NCBI RefSeq assembly: GCF_004358185.1
Contig: NZ_SMUV01000069.1
Location: 123,259 to 187,258 of the forward strand
Source: Antarcticimicrobium luteum
GTDB lineage: Bacteria; Pseudomonadota; Alphaproteobacteria; Rhodobacterales; Rhodobacteraceae
Direction: 5' to 3'
Length of the DNA stretch: 64,000 nt
Positions within the stretch are counted from its first letter, which is position 1. Each line of letters begins with the position of its first letter. Positions 58,297-64,000 of this stretch are shown here, in pieces. The notes beneath the pieces are model-generated. The model was not told the DNA's origin. It was given only the letters and a program-made list of their open reading frames with translations, and searched no databases. The position numbers were made by a program, and so were the translations under genes.

Positions 58297-58833
58297 TCAG
58301 AGTGTTCGGCTATAGGTCCAGGTGGGGACGGTGGCGTCGCGCGCCACCGAATAGGTTTCGGCATCGCCCAGATAAGCGAAACCGCAGTGAGTCAGAACCC
58401 GCGCCGAGGCCGGGTTGTCCTGGAACACGCTGGCGAACATCGTCGCATTGCCCAGCGGATTGGCCGCGATCAGCGCCTGAACCGCCTCGGAGGCCATGCC
58501 GGTGTTCCAGTAGAGCGGCGCCACCCAGTACCCGACTTCGGACTGGTTGCGGTCCATCTTCTTCAGGCCGATCAGTCCGAGCAGTTCCCCCTCGCCGGAT
58601 TTGGTGCCGTCGATGGCCCAGATATCCTCGTCGCGGGCGGGATCCTGCGCGCGGGCGACGACGGCCTCGGCCGCCCCCGGAGGATAGGGGTGCGGGATCG
58701 ACGTGGTCATGCGCGCAACACGTTCGTCGCCGGCATAAAGCTCGATCAGCCCCATGTCCGAGCGCCGCAGCGGCCGCAGATCGAACCGGCCCGCGTTGAT
58801 GACATCCTGCGTCGTTATCTGATCCAGCATCAT
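58297..58833 (-). CDS. GNAT-family N-acetyltransferase (RimJ/RimL-like)
   Basis: 178 residues from ATG 58833, GAGGAG seven bases upstream. GNAT pattern: FDLRPLRRSDMGLIELYAGD, IGLIGLKKMDRNQSEVGYW and ENPASARVLTHCGF-like (DNPASARVLTHCGFAYLG). Acetylates an unknown amine or ribosomal target. Sits between the terminator of rpmA and obgE. Confidence 0.85.
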   Translation of the reverse strand: MMLDQITTQDVINAGRFDLRPLRRSDMGLIELYAGDERVARMTTSIPHPYPPGAAEAVVARAQDPARDEDIWAIDGTKSGEGELLGLIGLKKMDRNQSEVGYWVAPLYWNTGMASEAVQALIAANPLGNATMFASVFQDNPASARVLTHCGFAYLGDAETYSVARDATVPTWTYSRTL

Positions 58834-58960
58834 CTGTCTGCTCCTCCTCCGAACATCACAGGTTATCCGGCTGGTTTCCCGGCCAAATCTCCAAACCGAT
58901 ATGTTTTGCCGTCCTGCCCGCCGCAAGGGTCGCGGCGCGGAGGCGTGACCAAAAGTGAAA

Positions 58961-58985
58961 GGGGACCGGCGGTTTCGCCGATCCC
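58961..58985 (-). terminator. Terminator after rplU-rpmA
   Basis: GGGGaCCGGCG and CGCCGATCCCC arms around GTTT; minus strand continues into TTTCACTTTT. 31 bases after the rpmA stop. Confidence 0.75.
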
Positions 58986-59016
58986 CCCAGTTGTCTACAA
59001 CCCGTCAGGTTACGGC

Positions 59017-59286
59017 TTACTCGGCGGCCTCCGCTACCGGCAGGACCGAAATGAAGGTGCGCCCCTTGAGGCCCTTGTGAAACTTCACGGCGCCGTCAAC
59101 GGTTGCAAAGATGGTGTGATCCCGGCCCATGCCAACGCCCTGGCCCGGCCAGAACTTGGTGCCGCGCTGACGCACGATGATGTTGCCGGGAATGACGGCC
59201 TGACCGCCATAGAGTTTCACGCCGAGGCGACGACCTGCGGAGTCGCGCCCGTTGCGGGAGGAACCGCCAGCTTTCTTATGTGCCAT
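59017..59286 (-). CDS. rpmA: 50S ribosomal protein L27
   Basis: 89 residues starting [20 protein letters not shown], the L27 signature. No cleavable N-terminal extension. Twelve bases after rplU. Confidence 0.97.
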   Translation of the reverse strand: MAHKKAGGSSRNGRDSAGRRLGVKLYGGQAVIPGNIIVRQRGTKFWPGQGVGMGRDHTIFATVDGAVKFHKGLKGRTFISVLPVAEAAE

Positions 59287-59298
59287 TCGTCTGTCTCC

Positions 59299-59883
59299 TT
59301 AGCCCTTGGCCAGATCTTTGGCCTGCTCAACCCACTCGGGCTTGATCTTGACCGCGTCGATACCAGCAATGTCGGCCTCAGACAAGGCTGCGACCTGAGC
59401 AAAACTGGTGAGGCCCGCCTCGGCCAGTTTCTTGGCGGCAGCGGGACCGACGCCGGTGATCTGCGTCAGATCGTCAGCAGCGGCCGGTGCGGCGGATTTG
59501 GCAGCAGCAGGCGCGGCAGCAGGCGCATCGCCCTTGCCGGTCGCGACCTTGATACCGGTCTTGTCTGCGCCCGCAGTCAGGATCTCGGTGATCTTGACGA
59601 GCGTCAGCTTCTGACGGTGGCCCTTGGTCCGCTGGCTGGAATGCTTGCGGCGGCGCTTGACGAAGTGGATGACCTTGTCACCCTTGATCTGGTCGATCAC
59701 CTCGGCCTGCACGGCGGCGCCTTCGATGAAGGGCGCGCCGACGACCGGGCTGTCGCCACCCAGCATCAGGACATCGTTGAATTGGATTTTCTCGCCGGCA
59801 TCGGCAGCCAGTTTCTCAACACGGAGCATGTCGCCCGGCTGAACCTTGTACTGCTTGCCGCCAGTCTTGAGGACCGCGAACAT
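59299..59883 (-). CDS. rplU: 50S ribosomal protein L21 with C-terminal helix-hairpin-helix extension
   Basis: 194 residues from ATG 59883; longer frames have no ribosome site. L21 proper is residues 1-103 (MFAVLKTGGKQYKVQPGD to HRQKLTLVKI). After an Ala/Pro linker comes a HhH-like segment (LTQITGVGPAAAKKLAEAGL). Extended L21 is a known feature of Rhodobacterales and other alphaproteobacteria. Confidence 0.95.
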   Translation of the reverse strand: MFAVLKTGGKQYKVQPGDMLRVEKLAADAGEKIQFNDVLMLGGDSPVVGAPFIEGAAVQAEVIDQIKGDKVIHFVKRRRKHSSQRTKGHRQKLTLVKITEILTAGADKTGIKVATGKGDAPAAAPAAAKSAAPAAADDLTQITGVGPAAAKKLAEAGLTSFAQVAALSEADIAGIDAVKIKPEWVEQAKDLAKG

Positions 59884-60033
59884 GGGTCTTTCCTTTTTTC
59901 TGCCGCGTCCTGTGGCCCCCCTCTGCGGGGTGTTGCGGGCCGGCATCTCAACCGGAACCACCGTCGGACAGCGCGCCCCTGCGGGCGTCATGAGAACGAA
60001 ACCCGGCGCGTAGGGTACGGGCCGGGATGCGCG

Positions 60034-60062
60034 CTTATGGCTCCATCGCCACGGGGTGTCAA
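60034..60062 (-). promoter_or_regulatory. Candidate promoter of rplU-rpmA
   Basis: Minus strand TTGACA (60062-60057), 17-bp spacer, CATAAG (60039-60034). Confidence 0.55.
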
Positions 60063-60075
60063 CCGGATTCGGCCC

Positions 60076-60924
60076 TCAGATATCGCTGGCTTTCATGGCC
60101 GCCGCGATGCGCTGGCCCAGCTCAAGCGAGACCTCCTGGTAGAGATCATCGAACCCGGCGAACAGCGCCGCGTTCAGCGCCTGACCCGCCGGGCTTTCGG
60201 AAAATGCGATGTACCGCTCCAACTGCTCCGGGGCAAGCGGCCGGTAGGCCATCAGCAGATAGGCGAAGAGCCAGCTTTCCGTCTCGTCCCGCGTTTCGCT
60301 CTCTGCGTTCCAGACCTGGTCCAGGATTCCGCCTTCGTCGAGGCCCAGCATCTCGCCGTCGGCCATCCCGCGCAGGAACTGGAAATTCGCACTCATGGCG
60401 CCGGCGACATTGCGCTCGATCAGATCGTTGACCGCGACGAAACGGGTCACGGCGACAAGGCGGGCGTCGTCGCCGCCCCGCAGATCCTGATAGGCGGCGC
60501 GCGCCGCCGCCTCGGTCGCGGAATCGCGCATAGACACCCGCGCGGCAAGCTCGAGTGACAGGATCTCCTGGCCCAGCGGGCTGTCGAAAAAGGCGATGCA
60601 GGCCGCCAACTGCCCGGGGGCTAGCGCCTCGGCCAGCGCCTCGCGTATCGCGGTGGCGATCCGCCGGACCCCGTAAATCCGCGCCACCTGCCCGGCCCAA
60701 TGCGCCCCGCCCCGGCCTTCCAGCATATCCGCATCGAGGCTTTGGCCATGCGCCAGCCCCTCTTCGTGCAGCGCCTGCGCCAGATCGTCGATCCGCAGCA
60801 CCCGCACCAGATCCGTGACATCGGTGGCGGCGCGCGCGGCCCCTACCCCCGCAACCGTCACAGCAACGGCAACGGCACAAAGGATATTCGGGATCGCCCA
60901 CACGGCCTGAAAGATCAGGCGCAT
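60076..60924 (-). CDS. DUF2059-type exported protein (paralogue 1)
   Basis: 282 residues with an N-terminal membrane/signal segment (NILCAVAVAVTVAGVGAARA). Helical repeats LAPGQLAACIAFFDSPLGQE and LAPEQLERYIAFSESPAGQA match DUF2059, which occurs as pairs of helical bundles in periplasmic proteins of unknown role. Directly follows a paralogue, three-base gap, forming an operon. Confidence 0.78.
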   Translation of the reverse strand: MRLIFQAVWAIPNILCAVAVAVTVAGVGAARAATDVTDLVRVLRIDDLAQALHEEGLAHGQSLDADMLEGRGGAHWAGQVARIYGVRRIATAIREALAEALAPGQLAACIAFFDSPLGQEILSLELAARVSMRDSATEAAARAAYQDLRGGDDARLVAVTRFVAVNDLIERNVAGAMSANFQFLRGMADGEMLGLDEGGILDQVWNAESETRDETESWLFAYLLMAYRPLAPEQLERYIAFSESPAGQALNAALFAGFDDLYQEVSLELGQRIAAAMKASDI

Positions 60925-60927
60925 CGC

Positions 60928-61800
60928 TCAGATGTCCTGGCCCGGCCGCAGCTCGGCCATGCGCGCGGCCAGCACCTCGAAGCGGTTTGCCATGATCTCA
61001 TACTGGACGGCGTTCAGAAGCCTGTAGACCTCTTGCATCTGCGGCTGCTCCAGCGCCTCGGTATAGGCGGCAAGATCCGCATCGGAAAAGTCCCGATAGG
61101 TAAAGGCGGCGCCGGCCAGCGCCGAGGCACGGATCGCCGCGCGCAATTCCTCCTCGCCACGTTTTAACAGCGCGCGCAACTCGTCGGCATCGGCGCGCAG
61201 CTCGACCACGCCGGCTGCGCTGGCCGCCATCAGAAACCGGAACTGGATCTCCTGCAGCGCCCGCAGGCTGGTGCCGGCGGCGTCGATGGCGCCGTTCATC
61301 CGCTCCAGTAGCGCCACCCGGCCGGGATCGGAGGCGCGCAGCTCCGACAAAATCCGCTCTCCCTCGGACTTTTTCATCGCATCGTCCTCGACCATATGGG
61401 CGCGGTTTTCCGCCGCGACCAGCCGCTGGCCCAGATCGGAAGCGTAAAACTCCACCGCATGGGCCAGCGCCGCGTCGTCCAGCGTCGGCTCCAGGATGTC
61501 GAGCCCCAGTTCGCGCATCCGACCCTGGTCGAAGACCTGCTCGCTCAGCCGGCTCCATTCCGATCCGAACAGCCCCGGATCGATTCCCAGCATCTTGGGC
61601 GCCGCGCCGGCCGAAAAGGCGATGCTGTCCAATGCCACGTCAAAGCCGGTGACCTGAAGGAAGGCCGCGATCCTGTCGCGGTCGGCGGCGCGTAGCGGAC
61701 CGGCGAGCGCGACAATGGACAAAAGAAGGATCATCAGCGCGGCCCGCCAGCGGCAGGGCGCCTCCGTGCGGCGGGACGAGCATGAATGGATCTGTGTCAT
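60928..61800 (-). CDS. DUF2059-type exported protein (paralogue 2)
   Basis: 290 residues from ATG 61800; the longer frame starts inside the tRNA and is rejected. Signal segment ALMILLLSIVALAGPLRAAD. LAHAVEFYASDLGQRLVAAE and AAYTEALEQPQMQEVYRLLN correspond to the repeats of the next gene. No ribosome site is visible, so it may be leaderless. Function unknown. Confidence 0.75.
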   Translation of the reverse strand: MTQIHSCSSRRTEAPCRWRAALMILLLSIVALAGPLRAADRDRIAAFLQVTGFDVALDSIAFSAGAAPKMLGIDPGLFGSEWSRLSEQVFDQGRMRELGLDILEPTLDDAALAHAVEFYASDLGQRLVAAENRAHMVEDDAMKKSEGERILSELRASDPGRVALLERMNGAIDAAGTSLRALQEIQFRFLMAASAAGVVELRADADELRALLKRGEEELRAAIRASALAGAAFTYRDFSDADLAAYTEALEQPQMQEVYRLLNAVQYEIMANRFEVLAARMAELRPGQDI

Positions 61801-61876
61801 GCGCGAAAACCTAAGCGTTTTGACGGCCCGGGCAACGGAAAATCCGGGAAAAGCGGAGTCCCGCCCAAAACGGCCC

Positions 61877-61905
61877 TTGCACCCCTTCGCGTTCCCCATT
61901 AAACG
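61877..61905 (+). promoter_or_regulatory. Candidate promoter of tRNA-Ser
   Basis: TTGCAC (61877-61882), 17-bp spacer, TAAACG (61900-61905), placing initiation about 14 bases before the tRNA. Confidence 0.4.
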
Positions 61906-61925
61906 CACGCTCCACAGACCCCCGC

Positions 61926-62015
61926 GGAGAGGTGCCGGAGTGGTCGAACGGGGCGGTCTCGAAAACCGTTGTGGGTGCAAGCCCACCCAGGGTTCGAATC
62001 CCTGTCTCTCCGCCA
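61926..62015 (+). tRNA. tRNA-Ser (anticodon CGA)
   Basis: 90 nt with long variable arm as in type II tRNAs. Acceptor GGAGAGG pairs with TCTCTCC; anticodon loop CTCGAAA gives CGA; T loop GGTTCGAATCC; CCA is encoded. Reads serine UCG codons. Confidence 0.95.
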
Positions 62016-62017
62016 CT

Positions 62018-62046
62018 ATCCCTGATTTCGTTACGAAATTCGGGAT
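62018..62046 (+). terminator. Stem-loop after tRNA-Ser
   Basis: ATCCC and ATTTCG pair with CGAAAT and GGGAT over a 13-bp stem with one mismatch, three bases after CCA. No T-run; probably a tRNA 3'-end terminator/processing hairpin. Confidence 0.5.
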
Positions 62047-62274
62047 GGTAGTGCGAAAAACCAGATGCGTTCACTTTTTTGGACGGTGAACTTCCCGGTT
62101 TTTCCCCATGTTTATCCTTACGATCGTCCTTTCGGGTTGCGTTGACTTCAAAGGCTGAGGCGTCGCCGGTTACCGGCCTGGGCAACCATATCGACGCGCT
62201 CCACGGCGTGATCGACGCGAGTGCCGAGGGTCCGTATGGGGCTGTTTGCCGATGGCACCGGCTGTGTCAGCCTC

Positions 62275-63180
62275 TCACCTCGGAAGCCCCGACAGCGCCG
62301 CGGCCAAGCGCGGTCCGGCGAAATCGACGAACGCCCGCAGCTTTCGCGGCACGGTTCCGGCGCGATAGAGGATGTGGACCGGCCATGGCTCGGGCTCGGC
62401 GTCCTGCAGGATGATCTTGAGCTTTCCCTGCGCCACTGACGCCGCCACCTGATAGGACAGGACCCGCGTGATCCCGAGGCTGGCCTCTGCCGCAGCGATG
62501 GCCGCTTCGGCCGTATTGACCGACATGCGGGCTCGGATGCGGACCTGGCGTTCCGAGGCCCCCTCGCCGAAGCGCCAGCGGTCGGAGGGCATCAGGATTT
62601 CGAATGAGATGCAGTGGTGCTGCGCGAGATCCTCGGGCCGTTCGGGGCAGCCCCGCCCTGCCAGGTAATCCGGACTGGCGCAGATCACCCTGCGAACCTC
62701 GCCGACCCGGCGCGCGCGCAGGCTGCTGTCGGTCGGATGGCCGATACGGATCGCGGCGTCGAAATGCTCTTCGATCAGGCTGATCGGGCGATCGGTCTGT
62801 TCCAGCCGGACATCGACCTGCGGATAGGCCCTGAGAAATTCCGCGACCGCGGGCAGCACATGCAGCCGCCCGAACACAACCGGCGCCGAGAGGGTCAGCA
62901 GGCCCTTCGGCTCCCTGAATTCGCCCGCTGCGAGACGCTCGGCCTCGCTGAGCTGTTCGAGGATGCTGCGGCAGGCGGCCAGATAGGCCTCTCCCGGCTC
63001 GGTCAGCGTCAGGCCTCGGGCGGAGCGCAGCAGGATCCGGGTTCCCAGCCGCTCTTCGAGCTCGCTCACCCGCCGGCTGACCGTCGCCAGCGGCAGGCCG
63101 AGGCGGCGCGCCCCGGCCGACAGGCTGCCTGCATCCACTGCGGCGACAAGCATGGACATGGAATCGAAACGGTCGGCCAT
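62275..63180 (-). CDS. LysR-family regulator divergent from the broken CMD gene
   Basis: 301 residues. LysR HTH (about 5-65: SMLVAAVDAGSLSAGARRLG, LATVSRRVSELEERLG) and effector domain starting LTLSAPVVFGRLHVLPAVAE. Of the CrgA/AphB-like group. It faces a carboxymuconolactone-decarboxylase-type gene across 101 bp, a common LysR-target arrangement, so probably its regulator. Target now broken. Confidence 0.88.
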   Translation of the reverse strand: MADRFDSMSMLVAAVDAGSLSAGARRLGLPLATVSRRVSELEERLGTRILLRSARGLTLTEPGEAYLAACRSILEQLSEAERLAAGEFREPKGLLTLSAPVVFGRLHVLPAVAEFLRAYPQVDVRLEQTDRPISLIEEHFDAAIRIGHPTDSSLRARRVGEVRRVICASPDYLAGRGCPERPEDLAQHHCISFEILMPSDRWRFGEGASERQVRIRARMSVNTAEAAIAAAEASLGITRVLSYQVAASVAQGKLKIILQDAEPEPWPVHILYRAGTVPRKLRAFVDFAGPRLAAALSGLPR

Positions 63181-63281
63181 ATTTCCATTTAATGAGAGGT
63201 CGGTTCCTGATTTTGCCAGGTTATGGCGAAAATTGGAAGCCCTATGTTCTCGGCATCAACCCGAACCAAAAGGAACGACAC

Positions 63282-63533
63282 ATGTCCCGCATCGACATTC
63301 CCGCCACCATCGACGCCGCGCCCGAAGCCTCCCGCCCGCTGCTGGACGCGGTGACCAAACTGCTCGGCAGCGCACCGAACCTGTTCCGCCTCGCCGCCAA
63401 CAGCCCGGCCGCGCTGGAAGGGTACCTCGGCATCTTCGGCGCGCTGGGCAAGGGCAGCCTGCCCGCCCCCACCCGCGAGCGGATCGCGCTGGCCATCGCC
63501 GAGTTCAACGGCTGCGGCTATTGCCCGGCTTGA
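63282..63533 (+). pseudogene. Carboxymuconolactone decarboxylase/AhpD-like gene, truncated after CxxC start
   Basis: 83 residues from ATG 63282 (AAGGAAC upstream). IPATIDAAPEASRPLLDAVT and LPAPTRERIALAIAEFNGCG are CMD/peroxidase family blocks; the frame stops at CGYCPA, the point where the active-site CGYC-x-A-H motif begins, so about half the protein including the proton-relay residues is missing. The following sequence reads as a cupin gene on the other strand. Confidence 0.82.
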
Positions 63534-63636
63534 CGCACATCAGAACCAGTTGCAGCTTTGATCCAGAATAGAGCACACGCCGGAAGTCGGTGTTCTCTTC
63601 CGTCAGGTCTTCAACGTTCGCGACATATCCGATCAC
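63523..63636 (-). pseudogene. Cupin-domain protein, 5' fragment
   Basis: On the minus strand from GTG 63636 (GGAGAG upstream) reads VIGYVANVEDLTEENTDF then FRRVLYSGSKLQLVLMCVKPG, the usual opening of short cupin/mannose-6-phosphate-isomerase-like proteins, and is lost at about 63523 where CMD sequence starts. The joint falls at a short shared GCCCGGC. Confidence 0.75.
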
Positions 63637-63649
63637 GGTGTCTCTCCCG

Positions 63650-63912
63650 TCATTGCGTCGTCAGGACTAGCGACGAGTTCCAGCATGACACAGGCATGCT
63701 TGCGCCGCACTGATCGGCGTTAATCAAAAGCAGGAAGCCCGTGATCATGATCAATGCCGCCAGATTGCGACGCTGGCCCAGATGCTGCGACACACGGCTG
63801 GCGATTGGGTCAAACACGATCACGAGAGCAACCGCCCAGAAGACCGCACCGAACAGCGGCCAAAGAACCCAGCCAAACGCAAGAGTGACAAGGGCAATCA
63901 AGATGGCAAACG
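63650..63912 (-). pseudogene. AI-2E/PerM-type transporter, internal fragment
   Basis: The minus strand frame open up to 63912 reads ALVTLAFGWVLWPLFGAVFW and RNLAALIMITGFLLLI, the first membrane-segment pair of AI-2E family (UPF0118) exporters. The 5' side is cut by the IS end at 63913; the 3' side departs from the family near 63720 and reads random sequence to a stop at 63650. Non-functional. Confidence 0.75.
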
Positions 63913-64000
63913 TGAGCTACCCCCCGAAATTCGGACACTGACGTAGGCTACGATTTGCGGTCTGCTGATCTTCGACGAGAAGGAGATCAGAGATGTCGAA
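63913..64000 (+). mobile_element. Left end of an IS3-family insertion sequence
   Basis: TGAGCTACCCCCCGAAATTC at 63913-63932, continuing with GGACACTG, is an IS3-type terminal inverted repeat (TGA...CCCCC...GGACA). About 60 bases later AAGGAGAT precedes ATG 63993, reading MS plus two bases, the expected start of OrfA. The rest lies outside the window, so the copy and target duplication cannot be checked. Confidence 0.78.

Overview
The window (about 65% G+C, dense, short intergenic gaps, many ATGA stop/start overlaps) looks like the chromosome of a Rhodobacterales (Roseobacter-group, Ruegeria-like) alphaproteobacterium. Supporting signs are a class II DAHP synthase, olsBA ornithine-lipid genes, a ChpT phosphotransferase of the CtrA relay, a membrane-anchor-less PhoR beside pstSCAB-phoU-phoB, ribosomal protein L21 with a helix-hairpin-helix tail, and a dispersed GCCTCCGGCG-type intergenic repeat. 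The genus is inference; no search was run.

Layout. 1-9300: end of a branched-chain-amino-acid-type binding protein (cut by the window edge), a periplasmic PQQ sugar dehydrogenase, a GlxA-type regulator, aroG, a PAS_5 protein, then yicC-gmk-gamma carbonic anhydrase-Cys/Met PLP enzyme. 9348-16799: complete phosphate-starvation locus phoR / pstS-pstC-pstA-pstB-phoU-phoB with a three-repeat Pho box in front of pstS. 17023-21279: divergent LysR/gcdH and a SulP sulfate-type permease. 21592-32065: two convergent acyl-CoA operons (acyl-CoA synthetase + two SDRs; HxlR regulator + enoyl-CoA hydratase + serine hydrolase + acetoacetate-CoA ligase type + TesB + amidohydrolase) and a divergent GST. 32236-37284: complete Liv-type ABC importer (livK-H-M-G-F, minus strand). 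37645-44223: seven-gene minus-strand operon (two acyl-CoA dehydrogenases, two SDRs, a histidine phosphatase, an ACAD10/11-type phosphotransferase and an IclR regulator), with quinone oxidoreductase, second histidine phosphatase, MDR and MaoC genes beyond. 47884-48639: LuxR-type solo. 48968-54103: tsf-rpsB, an unknown 389-residue protein, olsB-olsA, a small DUF3553 protein. 54102-59883: chpT, then proA, proB, obgE, a GNAT, rpmA, rplU. 60076-62015: two DUF2059 proteins and tRNA-Ser(CGA). 62275-64000: LysR gene followed by a scar of three broken genes (CMD/AhpD, cupin, AI-2E-type transporter) ending in the left end of an IS3-family element.

How parts fit. The most attractive candidate system is 32236-47624: two almost identical IclR-like operators (37585-37599 and 44251-44265) tie the Liv importer to a catabolic operon that pairs adjacent acyl-CoA dehydrogenases with an ACAD10/11-like kinase. 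That kinase family acts on hydroxyacyl-CoAs or hydroxy acids, so the locus may import and degrade a 4-hydroxy or cyclic carboxylic acid. The substrate cannot be read from sequence. A second notable point is that LivF of this importer carries Arg in place of the invariant Walker A Lys.
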